NCBI GenBank assembly: GCA_002682825.1
Contig: NOKP01000023.1
Location: 434,001 to 498,000 of the forward strand
Source: Neonectria sp. B-13
Lineage: Eukaryota; Ascomycota; Sordariomycetes; Hypocreales; Nectriaceae
Direction: 5' to 3'
Length of the DNA stretch: 64,000 bases
A program made the position numbers and the translations under genes. Positions 33,847 to 44,762 of this stretch are shown piece by piece (position 1 is the stretch's first letter; each line of letters starts with the position of its first letter). The notes under the pieces are model-generated. The model was not told the origin of the DNA, did not search any database, and saw only the letters and a program-made list of their open reading frames with translations.

Positions 33847-34217
33847 GATACGTACAATCAAATGTACGGTGTAGAATAGCGTAAAAGCGAAACGTGACGA
33901 GCTCAAGGAAGCGCAGGTCCTGTCAACACAACTTAGCAATGTACTCAACTTCAAAGGGGCCGCCGGCAGTGTATCCCGTTTCAAAGGTATTCAATTTCGC
34001 TCGGATGGCCACTTGCGGCCATGTTAGTCCTATGTACGTCGAAACTGCAGCGGGTTAAAAAGACACTGGAATAAACGCCAGACACATTAAGACGTTAGCC
34101 TCTGCCACAACCAATTGCAAGGCATGTTACCAAACAAAGCAAAGCCCCACGAGACATCCCAAACGCCCTCTGCTCGCCATACGAATATCGACTGGTCCTG
34201 TCCAGAGAGAATGGTCA
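33847..34217. other. Convergent 3' region between IND1 and the Tudor gene
   Basis: 371 bp between two stop codons on opposite strands. No gene is seen. Confidence 0.45.
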
Positions 34218-35181
34218 TTAGTCTAGTTCCTCGTTCACTTGGTAGACATGACGGCTTCGAGTTGGGTCTTTCCGCATAGCTTGGCCGGAGCCAGTGAAAC
34301 CAACTAATACCATTGTCAGCAAATTCGCATGTGGTTATCAAGTTGGGTCGCGCTTACCTCTCCCATGAACACCATTTGGAGTGCGGAACATGCTGTCTTT
34401 CTTTTGAGTCTTTCCGAACTTGGACTTGTTGTTGAACTCTTGCCACTTGTTTTTGCCCGCCTCCAGCTCCTTCTTGGCCTTGATTTTCTTTGCTTTGGGC
34501 GGCTTCGCGGCATCCGCGTCCTGCTCGGCTTCCTTTCGCGCATCGGGATACACAGTAGCGCCGGCGGAGGATACCACGCCTGGAGCGGGAGGAGTTGGCG
34601 TTGAGGTACCGGATGTGGCAGGCGCGCCATCGGCTTTTCGCTTGTTGGAGATGGGTCGAATATCCCTAGAGCGCAGTGTTTCCGTAGTATCATAACTCTT
34701 GAACCTAACGGTGTAGATGGGGTCTGTCGAGGATCCGGTGATGGATGTAATACGACCTTGATAGAAAGCCTTGTCACCGGAGACCCATTTTGCCAAGATG
34801 GTGTCGTTGACCTGGTAAATCACGGGCGCATCCTCCTTGTCTTCGACGGGGGCGGCTTTCTTGAAGGCAGGGTGGTTCTCACGAGACCACTTCTCGGGCT
34901 GTGGCGGCGGTGACGTCTCTTTTGGGGCTGGCTTGGGGGCCTGCTTGGGCTTGAGCTCAGCAATGTTTTCATTGAGAAGGTCGATGAATTGTTTCAACTC
35001 GTCCTGTAGCGCTTTGAGTTCGGCATTTTCGGGGTCATCTCGCAGTTGGCCAAGAACGATGTCGAACTGGGAGGAAGAGCAAGGGTTAGTCCATCGGTCA
35101 TCTAAAGTGGTGGGGCATGGAGACGCGCACCTGTTCTTGGTACTGCTGCTTTTCTGCTGCGAGACCGGCGAGGGCAGACAT
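34218..35181 (-). CDS. SPF30/SMNDC1-like Tudor-domain splicing factor
   Basis: Exons 35181-35131, 35066-34358 and 34303-34218, with introns of 64 and 54 nt, encode 281 residues from MSALAGLAAEKQQYQEQ to VNEELD. A short N-terminal helical region (QLRDDPENAELKAL) is followed by a Tudor domain at about residues 90-145 with WVSGDKAFYQGRITSI and IYTVRFKSYDTTETL. The basic C-terminal block KNKWQEFNNKSKFGK with FRTPNGVHGRVGFTGSG is characteristic of SPF30. Human SPF30 binds symmetrically dimethylated Sm proteins and helps tri-snRNP join the spliceosome in the nucleus. All splice phases agree. The family assignment rests on both the Tudor core and the conserved C-terminal block. Confidence 0.88.
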
Positions 35182-37579
35182 GACTGCAGGGAATGAAAGA
35201 GAAAATGGGAGTGGTAGAGCAAGAAGTCTGAGATCGAGGTGGCGGATGGGGAGGCTTGTTGATGCGAGTCTACCTAATCACAGGTAGTTGGTTGGGAGAG
35301 TCGGGATGGTAAGTTGGAGAGTGGATGGAAAAGTCACGTGCCCTTACACGTGACATAAGTGGCCATATGAAAGCGATTCAGTAAGGATTACGGTCTTTTG
35401 GGCATGCAATGTGAATGGCCCCAGCTCAAGCGTCGATATTAGAGTTTCATCTGGGCGATCCTGAGTTTGCTCGGCGGGGTAGTTACAGTAGTGGGGAGGC
35501 CAGCTGTAATGGGAGGCATATCCCGTTTTTTGTTGCGTGGAAGTGCGGATTCCATAGTTTGGAAGTTCCTCTCGGTTTAGGGGCGGCTCTCGTCGCAGCA
35601 TGCGTCCCTTTGCAGGCTCACAGGGCTGGATCGAAGATTGGGCTTGCGCCCTGGCGTTTTCTAGAGCCCTCAAACAAATCCCGGGAGACGGGTCCAGCCA
35701 ATCGGGGACGGCGGACATGGCACTTTTCCGGGGTTGAAGGTCAATGCTGGCGAGGGAGCTATTGACTTTTGTTTGCCCCTGGAGGTCATCATGTATGTAC
35801 GGTAGGTAGTTGGGTAGATATGCAAACACATCGCTCCATATCTACACGACAAACCTCGTAGTCACGCGACCGGTTTATAGGAGGTTTCCACGAGCCCGAG
35901 GGCGAAGGAGGGTTTGGACTCGGTACCACTTGGACATGATCTCTCTGACCGCCACGACAAGACTCTGTGTCATCTCTTGATGCCTATGGCTGAAGAGGCA
36001 CACCCTGGTTGGACCGTCTCGCGTGGGACCAGGGATGGAAGGGACTGTATGAAGTACTGTGACGTATTATTGAGCGGTCTGTGTACTAATTACGGATAGC
36101 GTGTTGAGTTTTGATTTCCCTGTGTCCATGCAGAGTGCTACCATGAACGACTAGGCGGATGAGTGAGTGGGTGGGTGAGTGGGTGAGTTTCTTACTACTA
36201 CTATGCATGTAGTGAGTAAGGGAGTCGGGGAGTGAGCAGTGAAGCAGTGAGGGAGAGAGGAAAGAGGTGTGCTCTGGAGATATGCGGGAAGTCCATTTCC
36301 AGCCAGCTGAGAGCAGATTCCTAAATTACCCAGGTGCTTACTTGGCTGGCTTCCCTGACAAACAACTGATGCGCGCGTGCGCAGTCGGAGCGGATTCATC
36401 ATTTCCATTGCATTCCACTTCCACTTCCACTTCCACCCCGGGCGTCCAGCTTTTAGGTACAGTACAACTTCCAACCAACCCTGAACGCCGTCATCGTCGA
36501 CTCCTCCGACCTCGTCTCGCTTCGCTTGCAGGCGGGTTTATTAGTCTTCGCTCTTATCAACCTTAGCTTATATTAGCCCACGGCCAAGCGTCGCCGAAAT
36601 CCTATGGCACATATTTTACTGCATTACGAAAACTATTATTTTGCAGGCTGCCCTTTCACAGGCACTCTTCTCACTCCCGCTCACCCAGTTTGCTGCTTTG
36701 ACGACATCTCCCATCTCATCGCTGCCAACTAGTCCAGGACCGGTGTCTCGGCAAACACTAGCTAGCCAACGACCCCATCTCCCTGGTTCGCCAGTCATCA
36801 GCGGTGCGGTAGCGGTTCGTCGGTGTTTTGCCTGGGGTCTTGGTCTGGAATTACTGGCGACGTCAAGTCTCTCTCGTATCTCCTCTTCTGTCTCCATCGC
36901 TTCTCCATCTCTCCCTCACGCACATATCTTTCCTTCTCTCACGCGCGCCGCACAGAGCAGCTCTCTGTCGCCTCGTCCCTAACGCCCATTGATACCGCTA
37001 CGGCTCCAGCGAGGCAACACCCAACGAAAGAAAGCTCTTGCGACACGCGCCTTCTCGTCACTTTGGCCGGCAAATTCAATCTCTCACCTCGTTGCCCTCC
37101 CGCCCTCGCTCCGTCTCTTCGTCTCCCCGTCTCTCCCTCGCGTACAAAAATCGCAAAGCAAAAACTCTTCGTCTTCTTCAACTCCCGCGAAACACTCAAA
37201 CACCCCATGCCAGTTGTCGCTCGGGTCGCCGGCTCGGCCAGGAGGGACACCTACTAGAAGCAACCTTTGCGGCGCAAGACATTCGTGTTCCGTCAATCAC
37301 AGACCCGCACGCAACGCCAACGCAACGCAACGCAACGCAACGCAACGCGCAGTAGTAGTTAGTAGCACAGCACACAGCACACACAGCACAGCACACACAG
37401 CACAGCACACACAGCACAGCACACAGCCAGCACAACACAGCAGCACTATAGCGCAAAGTCAAGCCGCTCCCAAAGCCAGCTCCAGCAGCACCCAGCACAC
37501 AGCACCCAAACAGGCACCCACCGACCGGCACCGGCTCTGAACTCCAACTTCAGCATTGGCTCCGAATCCCGCAGCCAAC
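35182..37579. promoter_or_regulatory. Divergent region: Tudor gene promoter and long TCO89 leader
   Basis: 2.4 kb between two diverging genes. From about 36650 the plus strand becomes strongly pyrimidine-rich and then, from about 37300, rich in short tandem repeats up to the TCO89 ATG. That suggests a long leader, although the transcription start is not visible. A GTGAGTGGGT purine microsatellite lies at about 36160-36190. The 161-codon minus frame at 35344-35829 has no recognised domain. Confidence 0.45.
37309..37441. repeat. (ACGCA)n and (CAGCACA)n tandem repeats in the TCO89 leader
   Basis: A perfect ACGCA pentanucleotide run (about 37309-37349) is followed by an irregular ACAGCAC/ACACAGC array (about 37364-37441). 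It ends about 140 bp before the TCO89 start codon. Confidence 0.85.
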
Positions 37580-39445
37580 ATGCCTCACACACGCGACGCC
37601 GCCGACAGCGCATCATCAAGCGGCCAATCAAAACGACCTCCCCTCAACCATCAGGAGAGCGACTCCCAGAGCGAGACCAGCGGCGGCCTGCAACACCAAC
37701 ACCAGCAACAGCATCACCGCCCGCACCACCGACATCAGCGTCACCACCCCGTCGGCCGCCTGCACAACGCCCGCGCTCCCGCCGCAAAAGCAGCCCCCAA
37801 GCAGCCCAAGCTTCACCGCCGTCACACGTCGCCTCTCGACGAGAATCAACAGGAGGAACAGCAGCAGTCAGAGCAGCAGCAACAGCAACAACAGCAGCAA
37901 CAACAACAGCGCGCTTCCTCATCTACCTTGGCCTCCTCTACCTTGGCCTCCTCCGCCGTAACCTCCACCCCCGGCGCCACTGCCAGTTCTCATCGCCGAG
38001 CCGCCAGCGACGCCAAGCTGTCCTCACGTGAATCCTCCTCCGCAAACCTCACCAAGAGCCCCTCCCACACCAAGCTCAAGCGCAATCGCTCGCATGTCGA
38101 GGTCGCCAAGCGCTCCAAGTCCTCGGACAAATTGAAGCGCGCCGCCAGCACCACTATCGTCTACCAGGCCCGAGCTGCCAACCACAAGAACCAGGTCCAC
38201 TTCGACCTAGGCACTGACGGCCAGGACGACGAATGGGTTGACGCGAGTGGGTCTAATTCGCCCTATCTTTCAAGAAAGGGTTCCCTCAACGGCAGCGCTC
38301 AGTCGTCGCTACCTCCGGGCGCGAACCCCAGCGGCTCCCGTACCGTAACTCTCAGCGAGGGCACCTCCTCCCCTCACCACGACGAACACGACGAGCACGA
38401 CGAACCCGAGCACACAGAACCCGAGAACGCAGAACCCGAAAACGCAGAACCCGAAGAATCTCACCAGCCCGAAATGCCCGTTCCCGAGCGACAACGGGCA
38501 CAGCAAAAAGAGTACCTAACCTCTCGTCTTCTCCAGCGCACCCCATCCCACGGTGCCCCTCCCAAGATGACAGCCGATCTCGCCCAGGTCGCGCCGCAAC
38601 AATTCACCCCTGCCTCGACCGACGACCGAGACTCGACGGCACTTATGGGCAGCAATCAAGATGAGCTGACGTCACGCTTCGTCGAGGCTGTCGGCTCCGG
38701 ACTAACCAGTGAGGGATCTTTCTACCGACCTCCCCGATACGACGACACTGCCCGAAAACCTCGCTCAGTCGCCAGCCTTCCCGCTGGGCGAGATGGTTCA
38801 GAGACTCACTTGACGGACGAGATCGACGACAGCGCATTGGCACCCAAGGCTTCCAGGCGAACAGCCGCCCCACCGGCTCAGGCCTCTCGAACGCAACAGA
38901 AATTAAACCTACAACGAGCCAGTTCCGTCATCGAGCCCAGCCAGGCCGTCAGTGGTGTGGGCGGAGTAGTCGGCGCCAACTCGTTGATCGGCGTCAATGG
39001 GCCCGGCTATGATGGAGCGAGCAGTCGTGATCCTCGGGTCGGCAAGCTCCTCGAGCGAACTGGTCTCGAATACCTCGTCGTACGGAGATACCAGAACTCG
39101 GTCTCCCGGTCCCTCGACCGGCTAAGCCGGATACCTGGCATGGAGAAATCGCAACGCATTCCCCGACTCAACGCCGGACCGACCAACGGCAAGCGACCCA
39201 CCGACCTCGTCATGCGCCATACACGAAATGTCAGCATGCCTGATGCCCGACGACCCGTCACTCCTCGGCGCCCCAACTCAGCCCGGGCCAACGGAGCACC
39301 ATCAAGTTTCAACGGCGACGATGAGAACGCTCTCAACGAACGACTCAGCGGTTCAAGCTTGATTGGCGGCGAAGCGGAGGACGGAACGGCAGCTGTGTTA
39401 CGGAACTTGTGGGAGAAATCGATGGAACTGAGCGCCAGCCATTAA
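37580..39445 (+). CDS. TCO89: TORC1 subunit TCO89-like protein
   Basis: A single exon of 621 residues starts at the first ATG of the frame (CAACATGCC). The protein is disordered and rich in Ser, His, Gln and Arg, with a polyglutamine tract near residues 93-105 and ENAEPENAEPE acidic repeats near 285-295. Conserved islands match fungal TCO89: HRRHTSPLDE, KSSDKLKRAASTTIVY, VHFDLGTDGQDDEWVDASG with SPYLSRKGS, YLTSRLLQRTPS, and FVEAVGSGLTSEGSFYRP. In yeast Tco89 is a vacuole-associated TORC1 subunit that controls nutrient signalling and stress recovery. It is preceded by a repeat-rich leader and is convergent with the ADCK gene. Confidence 0.87.
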   Translation: MPHTRDAADSASSSGQSKRPPLNHQESDSQSETSGGLQHQHQQQHHRPHHRHQRHHPVGRLHNARAPAAKAAPKQPKLHRRHTSPLDENQQEEQQQSEQQQQQQQQQQQQRASSSTLASSTLASSAVTSTPGATASSHRRAASDAKLSSRESSSANLTKSPSHTKLKRNRSHVEVAKRSKSSDKLKRAASTTIVYQARAANHKNQVHFDLGTDGQDDEWVDASGSNSPYLSRKGSLNGSAQSSLPPGANPSGSRTVTLSEGTSSPHHDEHDEHDEPEHTEPENAEPENAEPEESHQPEMPVPERQRAQQKEYLTSRLLQRTPSHGAPPKMTADLAQVAPQQFTPASTDDRDSTALMGSNQDELTSRFVEAVGSGLTSEGSFYRPPRYDDTARKPRSVASLPAGRDGSETHLTDEIDDSALAPKASRRTAAPPAQASRTQQKLNLQRASSVIEPSQAVSGVGGVVGANSLIGVNGPGYDGASSRDPRVGKLLERTGLEYLVVRRYQNSVSRSLDRLSRIPGMEKSQRIPRLNAGPTNGKRPTDLVMRHTRNVSMPDARRPVTPRRPNSARANGAPSSFNGDDENALNERLSGSSLIGGEAEDGTAAVLRNLWEKSMELSASH

Positions 39446-40029
39446 GTGGCAAGGCCACTTTCGAGTTGTATGAGTGAAATCGGCATCTTGCAGAGATGAA
39501 CAACGTGAAGCAACCAGTAGTACATATTTGACATCTGTACCTCTGTAGCGGCATTCCGTACAAAACCTCTGCATGGAGGTCCACACGACTTCTTCAACAG
39601 CGATTATACCGAGCGGAATATATACTTAGTCGACAGCGAGGTCCTGCGTTTCATTCTCGCGGGACCGTACAGTAGGGTTTTATTAGGCGTTAGGGGACTA
39701 GGAGATGTACAACTGGGCACACATAGAAGGGATATGAAACCGAGGTTGTTTTGATGTCATGGAGCGCAGTCCTGTTCCCATTGAGTCGTATTTATTTCCC
39801 CGTAAAATCAGGATCCATTCAAGAAGTAAATGCCGTGACCTCATTTCGGTCTAGTATAAACGTGTATATCTAAGACAGGCTCCTTCTGTTGTAAAGCTTT
39901 GAGATTCCTCTCCATTTGCGTCTTCCTCGTAGATCAACTCAATGACTCATTATTGTTATACATATCCCACCTGGACGCACAATGCCGTATCCCTGCTGAC
40001 GGACATTGCTTCAAAGAATCTATTCTTAT
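39446..40029. other. Convergent 3' region between TCO89 and the ADCK gene
   Basis: 584 bp, AT-rich, between two stop codons on opposite strands. No gene is seen. Confidence 0.45.
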
Positions 40030-42166
40030 CTACACATTGGGTGAAAGGAGATCATACTTCACACATCGCTCGACCTGCGGAGAAAGTTAGCAATGGCTAT
40101 TCATTATATAGCAAGGAGAGAGAATGTTAACTCACGTCATCGATGCTAGCTTGCATAAAACGCCTGGCCTCGAGGCCCATCCACACAACCAGCATGGAGA
40201 AGTCGCCATGCTTGGCCATCTCAGTACCGCTCTGGGCGCTCAGCTGGCGCAGGATAGGCAGGGAGCTGCTGAGCAGATCGACGTCGGGGTCGAGGCTGCG
40301 GCCGATGCCCTCGAGTAGGAGGATGCTGATGACGACGTTGACGAAGTCACCCTCGAGCCGGACGTGGTGTTGGCGGACCATACTGAGCACTTGCTGCAGG
40401 ATATCGCCGATCTTGACATTTCCGAGGGCGAGGGTACGGCTCTTAACGCTGAGCACTAAGTGCTGCATTTTCAGTGCAAAGACTTCTTTGTCAAGGACGG
40501 CGTCGGGCTGGCGGCACCGCTCACACATCAGGTGGCCGGCCTTGTAGCCGTCGAATTCAGCCACGGCACGGAAGAGATCTAGGAAGTTGGCGCGGTTCGT
40601 GGCGTTGAGCTCCGTCACCAGGCCCGTATCAATGAAGATGAGCTGCGGACGGAAGCCCTCGGCATCAATCTTGGCCAGCTCTGCCTGCCAAGCGGCTGTG
40701 TTTTTCTTGTGGCGGTAGGGGCGAAGGCGCTCCAGGACCTGCTCAGTGACGTCGTTCTGCTCGTCGGGGACGGGTTTGGATGTAGTCATAGATAGCCGTA
40801 GCTCTGGCTGAGCAGACTGATAGAAGCGCACCATGATGTTCCCGGGATGTAGGTCGGCATGGACGAAGTTGTCGAGGAGCAGCATGCGAAGGAAGGCATC
40901 GAGGCCCTCGTCGGCAATGTCGTGTTGGAACACGCCACCTCCGTTCTCCATGAAGTCCGCCAAAGGAATTCCTTGGGCAAACTCTTCTATAAGGACATTT
41001 CTAGTGGTGAACTCGGCATAAGGGTAAGGGAACCATGCGGTAGAGCGGTTCTTGAAGTTCTGGCGAAATGTCGCGAGGTTGGCGGCCTCGATCCGGAGGT
41101 CAAGCTGTAGCTTCATCATTTCACCAAACTGCGTCACTTCGTCAGGTAGTGAGAGCCATTCGATAGTGGGAATGAAGTTGAGGACGGAGGCAAAGAAGCC
41201 CATGATCCGGAGGTCTCTTCGTACTGTCCGCTCAACATTCGGGTGCAGAACCTTGACGGCAACATATGACGAGGGCACTCTTTGTGGCGAACTCTTGAGT
41301 ACTGTCTCAACATTGTGCCTCATGTTCTCTACCAGATGCCGCGGCAGCTTCTGGTGGTCATCGTCGGGTTTCGCAAAGTCCGACTTTAACTTGGCCTTGT
41401 AGACCTGCGCAATAGCTCCCACTCCCAATGGCGTCTCGTCAAACTCATCAAAGATGTCTTTGAAGCTGCGGTCGCCAAAGGCCGCCTCCACCGTCTTCCG
41501 GGTGGCGTGCATGGAGTGGGCCGGGGCGTTGGAGTGCAGCTTGGACATGATGTCGCACATCTCGGTAGGGAAGATGTCTGATCTTGAAGCTGCCCACTGC
41601 CCAAGCTTGATAAAGGCCGGTCCCGCCAGCTCCATGGCGTTTACGAGGAAGCCATACCACCAAAGAGTGCCGCTGCGCTCGTTATCACGATGACCCTGAC
41701 GACGCCCAAACCAAATAGCGGGGACCATAACGATAACAGGGACAAAGATGAAGACCAGCTGCAGGAATCGAATTCCCGTGCATGCCGGCTCCACGATGAG
41801 AAGGTCCACGATGTATCTGATCTGCTGCGCAACCCGCGAGAGTCCCCGGGCCTCATGGCTAACCCCATTTTTTATCTCGTCCCGCGACACCTCCAGCATG
41901 CGCTTCTCGGCCGTGTCTTCCGGGGTAGAGTTCTCCTTCTGCGACAACTCGACAAAAGCAGCTGTTGCTAGAGCTGTTGCACCGCCAGATGCGCGCAGCG
42001 TTATCCTCTTCCAGCCGGCGGGCGATTGCAGTGGTTGCGCACCATGGCGACTTCTGGAGGCGAAGCGACGGACCAGGAAGGCGACGTTGACATGAGCATT
42101 GACATTGGCATGTGCTCGCAAGCCCTGGCGAACGCAGAACCGGCCGAGGAGGAAGCCGGCTCTCAT
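40030..42166 (-). CDS. Mitochondrial ABC1/ADCK-UbiB kinase-like protein (ADCK2/Cqd1 type)
   Basis: Exon 42166-40136 and a 15-codon last exon 40074-40030 (61-nt intron with GTGAGT donor) encode 691 residues ending KYDLLSPNV. The Arg-rich N-terminus without acidic residues fits a mitochondrial presequence, and a transmembrane helix follows at about 128-150. ABC1 signatures are intact: the KxGQ motif in FIKLGQWAASRSDIFP, the nucleotide loop GVGAIAQVYKA, the catalytic-lysine strand VAVKVLHP, HADLHPGNIMV, and FIDTGLV in the DFG position. The long sequence and the KLHSNAPAHS region point to the ADCK2/yeast Cqd1 branch, inner-membrane proteins linked to coenzyme Q distribution and lipid balance, rather than to Coq8. 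If the last intron is retained, the protein would end ...DDVS. Confidence 0.9.
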
Positions 42167-42873
42167 CTCGGCAGGGGAAACGAGTGGATGTCGTTAACAA
42201 TGGTTATGGACGAAGGCGAAGGCGAGAGTGTCGGCGTGGGCGTGGTCATGTTCGAGGGAGCCTCGCGGCAATGGCGTCCGGGGATTGGGGCAGACGAAGG
42301 AGTCGAGCACATGTGCGAATGCAAGTACGATGTACAAATGATGAGCCGTCGGTACGCAAAGGAATGACAGGATGATGCGGCAAACCGGGGCTAGTGCAAG
42401 TACCAGTTGCAAGGATGCCCGCGATCGCGGAAGGTGGATGGTGACGTCGTTACGTACCGTGCTTCGTGCCGTCAGTGAGGTGAGAGCAGTCCGAGACTCA
42501 AAGTGCACTCGGCCGGGAATAGGTCGGGTAACTTGATTCAGGCAAGTGCGCGGGTCGGCTTCTCCGTCGCGATTGCCTTGGTCGGTGTTGCGACGGGATC
42601 CTCCGACCCTGGATTTTTCGGGCGATTAGTGATTACGAGCGCAAAGCCTCTGGAAATTTCCTGCGTGCTCATTGATCCGTTTTGCCATCCATCCAGTTAC
42701 CCACCCTTCCATCTATCCATCCATCCATTTCATCATCACCACCTGAATTCTCTCCTCCAATTCTCTCTTCTCGACATACCTTACCTGCTTGGCCTCTCAG
42801 CCATCATCCTAATTGATTAATTCCTCTTCTTCCTTATTCTTTTCCCTCTGTTCTTTTCGTCCACATCGCCATC
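42167..42873. promoter_or_regulatory. Shared divergent promoter of two mitochondrial genes
   Basis: This 707-bp interval separates the ADCK-like gene (minus) from the haem lyase gene (plus). The plus side has an ATCC-repeat (about 42685-42730) and a pyrimidine-rich leader up to the ATG. No named factor site is evident. Confidence 0.5.
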
Positions 42874-43963
42874 ATGGGTTGGTTCTGGGCAGACACCCCC
42901 GCCACCGTCCATGTCCCCATGGGACATCCTCAGGTTCCCGCAACTGCCGGCAAAGAACCTCCAGTGAGCGCACCCCCTCGACCCGCCAACGACGGCTGCT
43001 TACCAGTTTCTTAGGCCTCGTGCCCGATGCACAAGAAGACCCTCGATGCCATCAAACCCACCAACGACGCCAAGTGCCAGAGGCCCGCCGATGCCCAAGC
43101 CGCTTCGGGTTGCCCAGTTCCCCATGCCGCTCGCATTGGCACCGAGGAGAAGCCCAAATCCCTGATCTCTCAGCTCAATCCTCTCAACTACATGTTCCCC
43201 GATCTCTCCCAAAAGCCCGCGCCAAACCAGGAATTCAACCTACCAACGTCTCGAGATCCATCGACGATCCCCAAGGGTTCGGGCGACGGGAACTGGGAGT
43301 ACCCATCGCCCCAGCAAATGTACAACGCTCTGCTCCGAAAGGGATACACCGATACCGATATCACGGCCGTCGAGGGCATGGTCTCCGTGCACAACTACCT
43401 CAACGAGGGTGCGTGGATGGAGATTCTTGAATGGGAGCAACGGTTCGGGCGCGGCCTGTACAAGGGATGGCAGATTTGCAAGCGAGGCGAGGACCATGCC
43501 TCTGAGGAGCTAGATCGGCATTGGGACTGGGAGGACGCCAAAGCCACGCCTACCTTGGTCCGATTCCAGGGCCGTCCTAAGGACATGACTCCCAAGGCCA
43601 CGATGCTGCAGGTTCTCGGTTGGGTCTATCCCTCCAAGTTTGGGTAAGCATTTCCGCCAACTCTATATGATATGCTTCACTAACAAATCGTAAAGTGTCG
43701 AACCTCCTTTTGACCGACACGACTGGTACGTGTCACGAGACCTTAATGGCGAGAAGAAGGAGATCCGCTACGTAATCGACTACTACGAAGGAAGCCCTGA
43801 ACCCTCGGGCGAACCAGTCTTCTACCTCGATGTCCGACCAGCCATGACTCCTCAGGGTGCTGCAGAGAGAATCATTCGGTGGGGTAGCGATGTGTGGTGG
43901 AAGGCCAGCGGGGGCGACAGGCGAGAGCAGGACCCTTCGCCACTCTTCCGTGGCAGCTCTTAA
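42874..43963 (+). CDS. CYC3: Holocytochrome-c synthase (cytochrome c haem lyase)
   Basis: Exons 42874-42963, 43015-43643 and 43696-43963, with 51- and 52-nt introns, encode 328 residues. Two N-terminal CP motifs are present, SCPMHKK and GCPVPH. The conserved core has [48 protein letters not shown], and the C-terminal PFDRHDWYV and IDYYEG blocks. In the human enzyme the histidine of the HNxxNExAW segment is reported as a haem ligand. The protein attaches haem covalently to cytochrome c (or c1) in the mitochondrial intermembrane space. From sequence alone I cannot separate the c-type (CYC3) from the c1-type (CYT2) enzyme; the symbol is therefore provisional. Confidence 0.92.
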
Positions 43964-44137
43964 ATTTTTGGATTGTTGGACGTGGCCTTGGATAGGTGCA
44001 TCTTTCCTTCTCCTCTCTTACTCTCTCCGGTTGGGCGTATTCTTATTTATAATCACGACTGAATGTCACATGTACGAGTTGGAGGGAAGTAGTATGATAC
44101 TTGCCGTATTAAATCATCCTTTTGGGGACAAACATAT

Positions 44138-44762
44138 CTATTGAAGGGTGACAGCCAGGTTGTTGACCTGGTCAATTAGGGCCTGATCCTCTCCGGCCGC
44201 ATTCTTGACGACCTTTCCCAGCTGGTGCTCGACGGTCAAGCCGGGCACGTCAGACACAATCCCTTGGGCCTGCTGGATACGGGCCATCTGGAATTGAATG
44301 AAAAACTTGGGCACCTTGACAGCAAGGCTCCCTCCAACCGAGCGGACTCCGGCCTCGGTAGCAAGATATACGTTCAGCTCGTCCTGGAACTGCTGCAGAT
44401 CGTTGTCGGCCAGCGGCGAGGTCGTGGCAAACTGGTCCAGGGAGAAGGCCAGGGGCGTCTGGCCGGACTCGGCAAAGTTGATGGACGAGAAGGTGACGCC
44501 GCCGGAGCTAACGTCTGGCACGCCGTCAATGGTCGTCTGCGAGGTATCGCAAGTGACGGTGTTTGCGAGGGAGGTGGCAATGTCGGCGACTTCGGCAGGG
44601 AGGGCCTCGGAGCCGACGACGAAGCAGGCGTTCTGGCGCTGGAGCAATCGAGGTGCTATGGATCGTAAGTCTTTGTTATTCTTTGTGTTCATGGACTTTG
44701 ACGTGGTGAGACAAACCTGCAACTGCGCTGCCAACAAGAGCGAGAAGAACAGTGGTCTTCAT
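44138..44762 (-). CDS. Small secreted protein of unknown function
   Basis: Exon 44762-44717 and, after a 61-nt intron, exon 44655-44138 encode 187 residues. The first 17 residues (MKTTVLLALVGSAVAAP) form a classic signal peptide with an Ala-x-Ala cleavage site. The mature chain has only two cysteines (NACFVV and VTCDTS), compatible with one disulfide. It has no further transmembrane helix or GPI signal, and is rich in Ser, Thr, Val and Gln. A KVPKFFIQFQMARIQQAQ helix lies in the second half. I do not recognise the family. A TATA-like CATAAAAG lies roughly 190 bp before the ATG. It is convergent with the haem lyase gene, 174 bp from its stop. Confidence 0.8.

Noticed and set aside
35344..35829. 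161-codon minus-strand open frame between SPF30-like and TCO89 genes
   Set aside because: No domain, atypical composition for the neighbours, and it lies in the promoter side of both genes.
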